A stretch of DNA of 64,000 nucleotides from positions 19,851,201 to 19,915,200 of the forward strand of contig CM054184.1 in the NCBI GenBank assembly GCA_028829895.1. Direction: 5' to 3'. The DNA is from Sinotaia quadrata (lineage: Eukaryota; Mollusca; Gastropoda; Architaenioglossa; Viviparidae). The notes beneath the pieces are model-generated. The model was not told the origin of the DNA. It did no database searches and worked only from the letters and a program-made list of their open reading frames with translations. Both the position numbers and the translations under genes were made by a program. Positions 12,216 to 24,148 of the stretch are shown piece by piece (position 1 is the first letter of the stretch; each line of letters begins with the position of its first letter).

Positions 12216-12427
12216 TTTTATCCTAGACAGCAACATCGATTTGGTCACAACACCTGGCGATGTGGACATGGGCATTTCCAGTGGTATTTTCATGGCAGAG
12301 GTGTACCACATTTGGCCCCTTTCCTCATCACTCAGGACCATCCTTTAATTCTTCCCCATTTCCACCACCACCTTGTGGCAGCAACCTTATTGTTATATAA
12401 TCATTTTCTAATATTTTTGTTTAGTTG
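12216..12427 (+). CDS. Candidate exon, product unknown
   Basis: An acceptor (TTTTATTCCAG) opens a His-rich frame (PRQQHRFGHNTWRC, then HGHFQWYFHGRG) that stays open to a possible donor TTGG|GTAAGC at 12427. Another frame also has long open stretches, so the reading frame is undecided. If joined to 10123-10204 the phases agree. No domain was recognised; it could equally be noncoding transcript sequence. Confidence 0.2.
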
Positions 12428-12654
12428 GGTAAGCATTTAAATTTTTTTATTATTATTATTCTTTACCTTTAATAACTGACCATTCGATTAATCTGTCTGC
12501 TTTCATTTGTTCCTGCATAACTTGATTGTATAATTATGAACATTTAAAGGTAGCATTAGCTAATGAAAATATTATATATCTAAAACTCTCTTTGAATTAT
12601 TTCCACAGAACAGTCTGCAATGTTAACACTATAAAGTAGGTAATCCCACTTATT

Positions 12655-13000
12655 TTTTTTATATGTATAAATATAATTTCTGTCTTATCACATATTAAGT
12701 TACATTTTTTATTTTACTGTACAATTTTTATTTACAAAAAAAATTAAAACGGCTAAATGGTCACATCTCAGAAACTATTCATAATACAGTTATAGTTCAC
12801 ATATCTAAATGATCAGTAAAGTATAGTCCTTCTACATGTATAAAGATAATTTCTGTTTAATCACATATTAAGTTATATTTTTCATTTTACTGTACAATTT
12901 TTATTTACAAAGAAAATTAAAACATAATTGATCACATCTTAGAAACTGTGCATAGCACAGTATTGGTTCACCTATTAAAATGATCAACAGGGAGTTATCC
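12655..13000. repeat. About 173-bp satellite-like unit, two copies
   Basis: The word ACATATTAAGTTA followed by TTTTACTGTACAATTTTTATT recurs at 12690 and 12863, each followed by a block like TCAGAAACTATTCATAA and TCACATAT.AAAATGATCA. Related units occur at 19075-19330, and its first part recurs at 22610, 26130 and 31225. Confidence 0.6.
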
Positions 13001-13282
13001 ATTTATCTAAAGACAGATCAGTTATCTATGTTTTATCTAAATTAATATTTTTACAATAAAGACTTTTTTTATTTAAAAACTCTTTAAAATTGTATACTTG
13101 GTATTCTTTATGTATAATTTATAGATATAAAACCATGCTCAACATACTGTTAAGTGTTATTAATTATAACAAAATAATAAGTAATACATATCTTTATGTT
13201 TTGAAAGCATTGAAATAGAACGAATATATGTGTGGATAACTTTATTCTAAAACTCTATCCACATTAGTGAAATAATATTTAA

Positions 13283-15616
13283 GGCCATAGACGGCACGAG
13301 CCAGTGGAAGAAAAAAATTTTTTAAAATTTTTTTTCACTTTTGAGATTATTATATATTTGCATTGTTCAATGTCTTCTCTTTCAGAATTTTATATTTTCT
13401 TACTGTACAAAATGCATTATTTCTGTTAATAAAGACGTTTTTTGAACCCACCTCTGCTGAAAAATTTATTTCCTAAGCCAAAAATCGCCGAAAACGCAAA
13501 TCTTTGACTCCCGATTACCGCCATTATTTGTACAGTAGAAAGGAACATGGCACACGGAAACAGAGAGAATTATCTCCCTTACATTATTATCATTACAATA
13601 CTGCCTCTAACCAGTTTTAAAGTCCAGTTTCCTGTGAAACTCCGACATAACCTAAAGCCTGATTGATCGGATTTTATGCAAATCATGTAAAAGACTGGAT
13701 CTGATTGGTCGAGACTTGTCGTCTGCTAAGAGCTCTTCAATATACGAGTCCGTTTTTGTCCGTTTTTAACACTTCCGGTATCCAATTCGTCAGCCGTTAC
13801 TACTTTTAGCTGACAAAATACAATTTTGCGCGTGAAATAAACTTTATCCTTAAATTTTTATTTATGTTTAGAAGTCAGAGCTTGATGGGATAAGCAAAAT
13901 TCGGCGCATAACACTTCTACTGCCCGTTCGACTGATAGACGATGTTCGCATTTTCAAAATGGCGGCCGGGTAGCGATAGTACATGCATTTACACCGTGTC
14001 ATTTTGATAATTATGAAATAATTATTGTAATAAATAATATCCGGCTTATATGTAAGATAATATAAGCAATATTCTTCAGAAATTATATATAATTATCGGT
14101 CCGAAACGAACTTCTTTGACGAATTATATCGCAATACTAGGAAAAACGTTGACCTCTTGAAATTACGGTATACTATGACTGAAACTGCATAGGCCTATAG
14201 TTTCAAATAATCGTTTTCAAATAATCCGTTGTGGTTATTCTAATATAATATGTAAGATTACAAACTTTATTCTTTGAAAAAAGCATCTGCCAGGAGTTTT
14301 AAAACAAAAAGTCATCGGCGATAAAGAAATGATCTCTAGTAAGATTTGTTCTGATTGTAATTTACGGAATTGTGAACATTTACTCCAATTTTTAATTTTA
14401 ATAATTTCTATTAAAATTTTAGAAAGAGAGTAAATATATATATATATTTGTAAATTAGTAATTGGTATTTTATGTTTACACAGTGCACACATTATAATTG
14501 TAAAAAAAAAAAAAGTATTCACATGGTATAATAGAATTTTAGGAAGTGTAATATCAAATACAATTATATGAAGACAAAGAAATGCATAAAACGTTAATAA
14601 AAAAAAATACTAATCATATCCAATTCTTAATTAACAATGCACGGTTATTAAAGAATAATATCTTGTTAATAAATTTTAAATTTTCAGTAAGACTTTCAAT
14701 GGACATGACTTAAATATAGGTTTTATATAAAATAATATATTTAAATAATTTATAAAATAAAATCTATACTAGATATTCTAAAACTAACAACTGATATTGC
14801 TTTCTCATAACAAAGACAACATATATTCCAAATTTTATTAATGTAGATTGATAAATATATTTTTTAAAATTTTCCTTGCAGTATTCTGGTTGTATAGAAA
14901 ATAAAAAAGATGGTACAGTGATGATGTAAAGAGCAGAATATTTAATTCTATGTTGCCAAGAGAGCTAAATGACTAACAGCTGTCCAGTGTGGTATGGATA
15001 GGGTATATATATTAAAAAAATAAACAACCTTGAACACAGTTTTCAAGTTCTGTAGTCCTTAGTTTACTTTAAATGCGTTTTTCTCAAAACGACTTTTTTC
15101 CTCCGTTGAACAACATGCCAAGGCAACTTTTGAGTAGTTGTAATTATTCCATGTCCCTGAAATTTGGTATACTAGTTCCTCATACATACAGTTAAAAAGT
15201 TACGCATGGATGAAAGCCTAAGTGCTTTAGTTATTTTTTTATAAATTTTTAAAATTCTAAATGTACCCACAAAAAAATATTTTTGACGGGTACAATTTAA
15301 AAAAAATCATAACTATTTTTTTTCTTAAAATTTTTTAATGGGCATGCGTAACTTTTTAGAGCTTGTCCAGTAGATAATAAAAATGTACATTAAATTTTTT
15401 TTTTTAATGTTGGAAATATTTTCCGAGTTTTTTCCGAACGCTAAAATTATACATATTTTCAAACAGTAAAAAATTAATAAAATGAAAACTAAACAAGATA
15501 TTCTAAATCTGACAACTGTTATTGCTTTCTTATACCAAGGGCAATATATATTCCAAATTTGAAGGCTGTAGGTTGATAAATAATTTTTTTCCTTCTTGGC
15601 GTGTAGTAGTGTGGCC
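13283..15616. mobile_element. TTAA-flanked 2.3-kb DNA transposon without transposase
   Basis: TTAA lies on both sides (13279-13282 and 15617-15620). The left end reads GGCCATAGACGGCACGAGCC and the reverse complement of the right end reads GGCCACACTACTACACGCCA. Both continue into a GAAGAAAAAAATT-like stretch, giving imperfect inverted repeats of about 45 bp. No transposase frame is present inside, so it looks non-autonomous. TTAA target use points to the piggyBac or Kolobok type. The interior from about 14115 to 15430 is repeated, split by an insertion, at 36480-41060. A YY1-like AAAATGGCGGC lies near 13956. Confidence 0.6.
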
Positions 15617-15620
15617 TTAA

Positions 15621-16056
15621 TATAATAATGTACACTATAAATATAATTTAATTATGAGTTTTTATTTCCAACAATGAATATGATTAACACAGATTCAAAT
15701 ATTAATCAAGTACATTTTTTTTATAAATAGAAAATCCTTCATGTTAAGCATTACAATCAACAGCTGTCCAGGTTCTTCTGCTGGTTGTCTTCATTGTTAA
15801 TACCCCATTTAAATAAATATTCTTATTTCTATACTGTTCCATTAATATTATCTTAGTACTGTGAACTTCTAGTTCCTCACCAATGAAAAATCCTACTACT
15901 ATTAATAACAGTTACACTTTCATGATGGAGTGACGCACCGACTAACCTATTTTCAAACTACAGAAGCGATAGTGATGATAATGACAAAATTAATAATTCT
16001 GCTTTAAAAATAGAGATGTTTACAGATAAAATAATCACAGAGTACAGTAATCATTA
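15621..16056. other. Short AT-rich spacer with no gene
   Basis: No open frame or repeat family was recognised between the two TTAA elements. Confidence 0.4.
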
Positions 16057-17068
16057 TTAACCCGTTCCCTGACAGGTGAAAATGCGCGTCGGTAGCGCCA
16101 TGTCAGGCACTTTTAGTTTTTATATGTTGCCGTATTAGAAAATGAAAAGTGAGGGTAATACTACATTAATTTTAAAAATGTTAATTGTAAACTATTATAT
16201 ACATATTATAAAATATGTTAAGTCATTTCAAAATTCAAAAATAAATAATAAAAAGTTTTTTACCTTTTTGTTGAACTTGCGATTTTCATCATCTCCTGTT
16301 GTAGTATTCCTGGAGGGCTTTACATCACACCACAAATTTATTTAATAGTCCAAATTGTGTGGAGATGTTTCGGGAATATATAGGAATTTAATCCGGTGTT
16401 TTGCCTATTCATTAGTTTTTTTTAATCAAGCACGCACCACCAAGTACTTTTACTCAGTGGCTACAGCGTCCGAGATTTGAAAATAGATCGCATCCATGAA
16501 GATAAAACAACTGAATTAAGAAAATTGTTCCACATATTTCCAGTTCAGTATTTTTTTTTTACACATCAATAAAATAACTTAATAAGTCCCCAAAACTGAT
16601 ACATTTCAGTCACCTCTGTATCACGCCACTGTTTGGTACGAGACGAAGTAGAAAGATTTGCATGCGATCGGTAGTAGATCTGCGGCATAAGTATTCGTGA
16701 ACTCGACGATTTTTTTGCACAAAATTCACGTGTAAAAATGCTTAAAAAATATCGACTTTTTCTGCAAATGGCATTTGTATTTCACTATTTCCTGCAAAAG
16801 CATGTGGCTTTTCCATGCACGTAGCGGACGATGCCAGCCAAGCCATGCTTTGATCACGACTGGCTTTCGTAGTACTGGTACTGGCCCCGAGGTCAACTGC
16901 ATCTAAAATTTCAATAGGGGCTAATTGAACATTTTCATTTTCTGATGAAAAAAAATCAGATTCATCTAATGAATCATATTCTGACCCAACTGTGGCTTCA
17001 AACTCACAATTGAAAACATCGAAACTTGCCATGGTGATCAACATAAAATGTCTGCGTGTCTTCCACAA
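16057..17068 (-). mobile_element. piggyBac-like element remnant
   Basis: The left end is TTAA (16057-16060) followed by CCCGTTCCCTGACAGG. This resembles the TTAACCC ends at 17411 and 24149, and matches the rule that piggyBac relatives insert at TTAA. The first 450 bp also align with 24149-24610. The transposase amino terminus (16742-17032) is on the minus strand and runs toward this end, but the catalytic centre is missing. An inverted repeat (CCTGACA near 16067, TGTCAGG near 16103) sits just inside the end. The right end was not located. Confidence 0.55.
16742..17032 (-). pseudogene. piggyBac-like transposase, acidic amino-terminal part
   Basis: Starting at the ATG at 17032, the frame begins MASFDVFNCEF and is rich in Asp, Glu and Ser (DESDFFSSENEN), as expected for the poorly conserved acidic leader of piggyBac transposases. 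Downstream on the minus strand the frame breaks, but fragments such as VTEMYQFWGLIKL (about 16620) recall the conserved EMYxFLGLxIL block. None of the catalytic Asp blocks follows, so this is a decayed amino-terminal half. Confidence 0.5.
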
Positions 17069-17410
17069 AGTGTGAAAAAATAATGGATTAAATCTAATTA
17101 TTTTTCATGTTATTTTATATCGAGCATCTCACATAAGAAAAGGTAAAAAAATTATGTTATAGGAGTTTTTAAAAAAACAACAATATAATCATTTCAAAAC
17201 AGTATATTTTCTTTATTAACCTAAATTATTAAATTAATCTGGATACATTTTTATTTAAATTTTTTTATTTAAAAAAATTATAAGTGTATAATTTTATAAC
17301 CTGGGCTAAGTGAAACTTTAAGTGCAAATGAAACCACACTGGTGTGTACAAAATATATAAACATTGTAAGCTGTTTATAATCTTCTGCCCTGTTATTTCT
17401 GATTTGATAA

Positions 17411-17880
17411 TTAACCCTTTACTGGGCAGGTGCTTTTCCTTTTTTTTTTTAGCTCTGTGCAGGCAAGAATTTTGAGGATTTCATGAGATTTCGGGTTACT
17501 AGTAAAACATCATATCTTAGGTATTAGTGCATATATTTCAATGATTGGAAATGAATTCAGCTTTATTAATAACCTTAATTGAAGTACACACACTTTGTTG
17601 ACGCCAGGAACACTTATCTGTCATCAGACGACCAATACTTCTCTTTTCTCTGCAAATTGTGAATTCCTATCAAAATCATAAGTCCAAAATAAACCTTAAT
17701 TTCACTGGCATTAGTTTCCTTCCAGCCTGGATCGCCATTTTGAGTTTTCCGCAATTTTCATACTTGCGTACTCGTTCGTTTATTCCACTATCTTGTCAAA
17801 TGTTTCTTTTAAAGATCTGGTTAACACTGAGTAGTGACTGTAGATGAAAGTCAACGCAGTGAATTCCAATCCACAAGAAA
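17411..17880 (-). mobile_element. piggyBac-like terminus with transposase fragment
   Basis: TTAACCCTTTACTGGGCAGG at 17411-17430 is a piggyBac-type end. On the minus strand from about 17860 to 17590, frames give NEYASMKIAEN, WKETNASEIKVYFGLMILIG, then KEKYWSSDD, which is the conserved first domain of piggyBac transposases. The rest of the transposase is absent between here and the terminus, so the copy has a large internal deletion. A second, closely related fragment lies at 21700-22140. Confidence 0.65.
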
Positions 17881-19074
17881 GATTTAACTTAAGGAGGCAT
17901 CTTTCTTTGAAAGAGTTCTTCATCTTTTCTTATTTGGAGGGATGTTATTGTTAAGCACATATCTCTTTGTTGTAATTAGAACATATTTTAAATAGTATTT
18001 ATGCAAGTAAACTATTTATTTTTTTTTTAGTTACTGCTGTCCACTTTAAATGTACTTGAAGTTTTTATCAGTAGCAAATAAAGATTATGTTTAAAAACAA
18101 AGTACTGAATTATTTTTATTTATTTCCTCTCTAGACATCTAGTCTCACAAGGCATTGTGACTTTTCAGACATCTCAGCTACGATGTGAGGAAAGTACAGG
18201 GCACTTGATTGACTGCAGGCAAGATCTTAAAATTTTAGACTGTGAAGTGACGTATATCAACAAAAAATTATGAATACTTTTTCTTTATGTAAAAATCTCA
18301 GTATATTGCTAATACTGTATATAATGGTGAAATTACACTCTTAAAGTTTATTATTAATCTAAAAGCATGCAGCATATTTATGTTTTGTAAGAACTTGATT
18401 GCATTCACTTACAAATACAATAGTAAAAGTAATATATCTAAGAATTGTATATAAGCTTATATCATGTATTTTATTAATGTTATTATTAGGTAGTCCCACT
18501 CATTTTTTTCTACTTGATATTTTACAAATGTTTTATGCTCAAAATGTGTGTTCTGATGAAATAAGGTTGTACAGAAAAAATTATGATGATAGCTTAATAC
18601 TTTTTGAGATATTGTCAATTTAGTGTCGTAATTTGTGATCAACATTTTTTAGACGTAATGAATGTGCAGTTTGTCAAGATGAGTACAAGTAAAATATAAA
18701 CCACACTGATCAACAGTCCAACATTTTAAATTAATATAATCACAGACAACAAGAAAAACCAGACATAATGCAGAATTGAAATTTAAGTTTCTTATAAATT
18801 ACGACGGAAAATGTGCTTTTGTTTCATAAAATTGCTTACAAAACGAAACAAACTGGAATATTCATGGCATCATAGCATAATCAACTGATGAACAAAGTAT
18901 ATCCAGAATGCATATTATTAAATCATTTGCTATGTAGTTAATGCCTATTTTTTTCCAAAAGCATAGCAATAACAGTGAAGAAATTATTTGATGCTGAAAA
19001 TGGCCATTTCAACTAATTTTAACCAAAAAAGAGCAGTAACCAAGTGTTATAGGGAAAACGTAAAAAAGCAAATT
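17881..19074. other. AT-rich DNA with no recognisable gene
   Basis: Short frames only. The stretch near 18490-18510 resembles the flank of the satellite at 12640. Confidence 0.4.
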
Positions 19075-19330
19075 GTCATATCTCTAAAACTATACAACAC
19101 ACAGAGCTGGTTCACATATCAAAATGATCAGTAAGTTGTGCTCTATCTAAATATATAAAGTTAAGTTATGTTTAATCATTTATTTAATTTACATTTTTAG
19201 TTTTATTATAAAATTTCTATTTGCGAAGAAAATGAAAATGGATAAATTGTCATATCTCTGAAACTATACATAACACAGTTATGGTTCACCTATTAAAATG
19301 ACCAGCAAGATGTTATACATGTAACTAAAC
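19075..19330. repeat. Two further copies of the 173-bp satellite-like unit
   Basis: The block TCATATCTCTAAAACTATAC followed by TGGTTCACATATCAAAATGA recurs about 178 bp later with a few changes. The same block defines the units at 12655-13000. Confidence 0.6.
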
Positions 19331-20681
19331 AAAAGATTTGTTCAGCATTTTATTTGTTTTAATATTTTATAATACAAAATTTAATATTTAAAATCTTAAA
19401 AACCGTATTAAAACTGCTTGATTGGTATAAAAGCACTCTATATCAAAGATACATAAAGATGTTGAACCCATGCCGTTGCTAATTATATCACTACACACAC
19501 ACACTAAAAATTCCAAATCATATCGTTTTATTCTGAAGGTTTGACAAGGTCTTAAATCACTGAAACTTGTGAAAGTATGCATGAAAAATTTATTCTTAAA
19601 TTAAAACAGTGCTCTGCACACATGTACATTATTTAAAGAAATATTAACATATTTATATAATTATAATGTAGGTTATGAATAAAAGATCATTTCATTTTTG
19701 TTTTATTTATTTCAAATAATGAATATGCACAATAACACAAAGTGACAAACATACATCCATTATCATAACAAACAGCAACATCTTAGTTTGTAAATCCACC
19801 ATCTTCTTTCAGTCTCTTTGGTGGTTGGCTACTAGGAAAGTTATCTACATTAGTTGTTCTTGCCACTTCAGTTTCATCTAAGCTACTACCTGCATTTACA
19901 ACAGCTCAGCATGTGCACAATCAGATACTGGAGTGCCTTCTAGCAAATATTTGCATAAATTATTTTATCAACAAGGGTGTTGATGTCTTTACCTTTTATT
20001 TTTATATTCAGACTTTTAGCACCCAAATCAATCTTGTACCTATGATTACTATGGAGTACTACTAGCTTTATTTAAAGTCAGAAGCTCTTTGCAAACACTT
20101 TCATTCATAGACAAAGCAAGAATAATTTTTAAATGAAAAGTTTAAAGAACAGTACACTGCTTTTTTTTTTTTTTAGTGATTCTGTATTTTATGTTTTTGC
20201 ATTTTTGAGAGATGAGCAAAACTGAACAAGCCACTCATTCATACAGCAATCTTTCAAACTTAATTTCTTGGCAAAACTTTGAAGTAGTCAAATCAGATTA
20301 TCAGAAACTTCATAAACAGCTGTTAATGAATAGCATACTTCAACAGCATCTCCTGACTAATACCATACTTTTCACAAAAAGTCCCATTACTAAGTTGTAA
20401 TGCTTTGGAAAGAACAGTTTCCCAGTTGTTACAAGGGGTGTTCTTAAGTTCAGCCATAACCCTGAAGATAAGTTAGTGTACTGCTCATCAGCTAAAAAAA
20501 ATATTCCACAAATGTTCAACCCTTAAAATTTTCTTTATGCAAACAAGTATGCTGTAAGTAGGATAACTATTAGCTGCATACTTTTAATAACTTGCTTTTA
20601 ATGTAAAGAAAAAAGTATACATTGCTTACCAGCTAAAAGAGTGAAAGGACCAAACAATATTTAAATATTACTCTTTAATAT
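19331..20681. other. AT-rich DNA with no recognisable gene
   Basis: No domain or RNA gene was seen. The frames at 19388-19582 and 20212-20400 have no recognisable features. Confidence 0.4.
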
Positions 20682-20906
20682 AAAATAAAGTAAAACATGA
20701 AGAAATATTAAATTAGCTATAAGATTAAGAACAAATGTACAGCAGCCTGCTGTCTTAAAATAAAGTAAAACATGAAGAAATATTAAGTTAGCTATAAGAT
20801 TAAGAACAAATGTACAGCAGCCTGCTGTCTTAAAATAAAGTAAAACATGAAGAAATATTAAGTTAGCTATAAGATTAAGAACAAATGTACAGCAGCCTGC
20901 TGTCTT
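20682..20906. repeat. Three perfect-phase tandem copies of a 75-bp unit
   Basis: Copies begin at 20682, 20757 and 20832, each AAAATAAAGTAAAACATGAA or nearly so, ending CAGCCTGCTGTCTT. They differ by about one base. Because 75 is a multiple of three, the minus strand shows a spurious repeated peptide. Confidence 0.95.
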
Positions 20907-21689
20907 TATTATTAAAAAACGAAACAACAACCTTTTAAGTTAGCTATTTCTCTATTTTTATAGAAGTGTAAAGAAATTACAAGTCAGGGGAGGGGGGGGG
21001 GCCCCCAAAAAAAGAGATTTTTTTTACACTGTAAAACGATGTTCAAATAAGAAACAAATGGGAAAAGAATTTTTTTAAATATAAGCAAAAACGAAATAAT
21101 AAACTAAATATTAAGTTTGTGTTACAGTACACTGAACGCTTGAAAGAACTGAAATATTTCAGAGCGATGTTTTTCTACAATTTTAACATCTAGAGTTATC
21201 TTTTCTTGTTAGAATTAACGATGATTTAAAACTATTTTTTTTACATAATAAAATTGTCACCCATAACTAAAATTAAATGAGCAAATAAAACAATATTCAC
21301 AAATATGATTTGCGTCTTTAAAACGAAATATTTCAAGAAAATAGTATATTTTCACATATTTGCAAGTCACTCCGAGATCGGCCTATATTTGAACGAGTTA
21401 ATTCGGAAACTGTCAATAATTCTACTTCAGTACTTGAAAAATAATAATAATATGCTTACAAAAAAATTCAAGAAAATGAAAATAAACTTTAATAAACACT
21501 CACAAATAGATCTGACCGATAAATGGTTTCAACTGATCGTATAGGGCAGAATAATCAGCGTTAGCGTCGGTACACCGTGTCTCAGAAATGAAAGCCATGA
21601 CTGTGGCGTGAATTGAGAAAGATGCTACGGGGTTTTCGATTTCATTATCAGTATCACCTAATCTGTCATCTTCTCTCGGCAGGCTGTGT

Positions 21690-22354
21690 ATTCCTAATAA
21701 AATCTCCAAAATAAACTTTTATTTCGGTGCCGTTGGTTTCTTTCCAAAGTGGATCACCATTTTGTTTTTTTGCGATCTTCTGGCGAGCGTACTTGTTTGT
21801 TTGCTCGGCTATTTTCTCAATCATTTCTTCTTTGAAAAGCTGGTAGAAGAATTTGAGCTGCGTAGAATTTTTATTTAATGTAATAATTGGTCCTGGAAAT
21901 ATTCAGTGCCAAAGTATTACTACTGTGCATCTCCACATCCCTCCCTCTCTTCAACATCTTCAGATTCTGATTCACTCTCCATCCAGTCAGAAAGATCCGA
22001 AGTATGTACACTACTAACACTAATGTCACTATATCAAAATCAACTTCTCTCACCTCATTATCCGTGACATTAAACCCACTAAACTCCTCATTGTCACTCG
22101 ATGATTCAACGAACTCTCATTTTTTTAATATAAATGTAAAAAACAAAGAAAACTTTATGAAAAAATGAATGCTGCCACTTGAAAACACTTCAAAATGGCG
22201 CGGAAATTGCTGTACAAACGTCATTTTTCCTGTAGACACCGGTTTTGCTATAGATATGGGAAGGAAAGAGCACTGGTTGCTATGGACGTCGTTGGGTGTA
22301 ATGCCCTATAGGATGTGTTAACAGACTTGGGCGTTCCGCCTGGTAAAGAGTTAA
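21690..22354 (-). mobile_element. piggyBac-like transposase amino half with right terminus
   Basis: The right end reads GGTAAAGAG followed by TTAA (22351-22354). Its reverse complement, TTAACTCTTTACCAGGC, resembles the left end at 17411. On the minus strand from about 22140, frames give an acidic leader (WMESESEDVEERE), then FFYQLFKEEMIEKIAEQTNK and GDPLWKETNGTEIKVYFG, the conserved start of the piggyBac transposase domain. Frameshifts separate the blocks. Paired with 17411 it would delimit a 4.9-kb element, but two amino-terminal fragments lie within that span, so at least two copies are merged. Confidence 0.65.
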
Positions 22355-22369
22355 CATATGTCTACTCTT

Positions 22370-22680
22370 TCTGCATAAGTAAACAGTTGAGAACTGCACC
22401 CATTACAAACACATACCTAAGAATATATTATTTAGCATTGACTTGTCTATAATTAATATTAAAACATTTTGGAAAAGTGGTATTATAGAATACATGTTGA
22501 AACCAACTCCTCTGCTTTTGCTGCCTCAGCATACAATTCTTCGTCTGACACTTCCCCCCTTGCAGACTGGCAAGATTGGTAAATTCAAAGGACGTGTAAA
22601 CTGAATTGCATATTAAGTTACAGTTATCATTTTAACTGTTCAATTTTTATTTAATCAAATTTAATAATTAGATTTAGAGT
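22370..22680. repeat. Dispersed repeat, copy 1 of 3
   Basis: The block from TTCTGCATAAGTAA to AATAATTAGATTTAGA also occurs at 25875-26195 and 30970-31290, in the same order beside the same exon modules. This copy is the most diverged. It lacks the long C run seen in the other two. Confidence 0.75.
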
Positions 22681-22865
22681 GGGGATAAATTGCAGTGAAG
22701 CACATCCAAGTTGAGCTCAGCACATAAATGTAATTTTGAGAGTGGAGATAAATTGCTGTGAATCACATGCATGTTATCTTTAGAGTTGAGATACATTGAT
22801 ATAAATATTATATATATCAAGAAATAAGTTTGAAAATATAAAAAATTCACACAGGCGTGTACTCT

Positions 22866-23112
22866 GTGAGTGGGGGTCATCCTGCTGCAGTTCTTTCTGA
22901 AGCCAACACCTCCGCTTTTGAGGTCTGGCAACCAAGTCTCATATGGAACTCTCGCAACACCAATGGCCATAGTACTGTTTGTGATATTTCAGTTTGCAGT
23001 CCATACCACACTTTTTGCATGTGTATATGTCCACATGCCTTTTGTTCCTTTTTCAAGGAAACGCCTATTTTCTTTTCTTAACCTGCTCTTCTCTTTCTGT
23101 ACCACTGAGTGG
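22866..23112 (-). pseudogene. Zinc-ribbon family, module D (diverged)
   Basis: The minus strand carries a basic stretch, then YTH.KSVVW (the degraded form of the YTCKxCG zinc-ribbon start), then GVARVPYETWLPDLKSGG. The intact version of this module is at 34235-34399 (LTCKQCGMERKP, then YGHWCCQ and VPYETWLLELKSS). Frames change between the blocks, so the copy is not functional as it stands. It continues the minus-strand series A, B, C, D with the three upstream pieces at 23270-24104. Confidence 0.5.
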
Positions 23113-23269
23113 AGGCTTGTACAGATGTTCGCTGCAGAAGATAACGGTTTGACTGCTGAGTGGAAGAGCTAGAAGAATTATTCGGGTTCCTGAGTACCCC
23201 GCAGAATGGTAATGGGTTTCTCTGTTGTTGCTGCTAGTCCAGCAGTGTTGAGTGGCAGCTAGAAGGAAC

Positions 23270-23422
23270 AGAGGACCTGTTGCAACACACCAGCCGGTAT
23301 TATGATGACCTGCACAGGCAGAGTAGGTGGGAGTGGCTGAGAACTGGTCATCGGTAGATGACTGATAGCCAATCGCTGTTTAAGAAGTGCTTGTTCTTGT
23401 TTCTTTGAACATCTGCTGTGCC
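23270..23422 (-). pseudogene. Zinc-ribbon family, module C (diverged)
   Basis: A splice acceptor (TTTGTTTTGTCAG) precedes a minus-strand exon starting QQMFKETRTS after a partial codon, with an in-frame stop soon after. The same acceptor-exon junction with QQMFKKPRANSS is found at 34905. The order and the shared acceptor show they are paralogous exons. Confidence 0.55.
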
Positions 23423-23589
23423 TGACAAAACAAAGATGAGAGAACAGAGAAGTGAATATGTGCATGGAACAATAGTACAAGGTGACTGTACACAAATAAT
23501 TCAGCAGAATGCATTGAAGAAGATATCGTATTAACTACAGAAAGGAGGCATGTGAAGAACTGCTGAAAGTCACCACTGTGTAAATCTCA

Positions 23590-24104
23590 GTGATGTGTCC
23601 TGCGTTCATGGGCATTATTCAGTAGACTAGACAGCTTTCGAATAATACATTCTACATATCTGTTTCAGCCTGGCCACTTGGCAGGCCTTGTGTTCTCACC
23701 TAGGAAACTCCTGCAAAGAGAAGGCTGAAATGAAAGGAGGCGAAAGACTATAACCAAAAAAAGAAATAAGAACACTCCAAACCTGAATTTGTTAAAGTGA
23801 CAAGGAAATAGTGCACCACACGGGGAGAATGTAAACACATGAAAATGGGTGACACTACATGCCTTTTCGAGATCAGCACTACTGCAGGCAGTTGTCTTTT
23901 TTCGTTGTCTTTGAAACGTCAGCTTACAGTCCTGACAGGAACTGCTCAGGAAAGACATGGTGTCTTGTCATAGGCATCAAGGTTGCTCCACAATTGTACA
24001 ATCTGATCTGCCTGGTCGTTATCTGAAGGACAGTTCAGGTCCTTTAATAACACTAGAAACTGCGCCAAAGCCTCACTCTTGTCATAACCAGGCCCCTCCT
24101 CCCC
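23590..24104 (-). pseudogene. Zinc-ribbon family, modules A and B
   Basis: An acceptor (ATTTGCAAAG) at 24105 opens a minus-strand exon with GYDKSEALAQFLVLLKDLN, then QIVQLWSNLDAYDK. The frame is lost near 23950. Farther along, blocks readable in different frames include RPAKWPG, then NRYVECIIRKLSSLLNNAH. I recall this order (an LWxxLxxYDK block, then a W-P, then RYxECIxxKL) from large uncharacterised protein families of marine invertebrates and fish. The function is unknown. A stop splits WPG and NRY. Confidence 0.5.
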
Positions 24105-24148
24105 CTTTGCAAATATACAAATAGTAGAAAGGAAGTAAATTATTTCTT

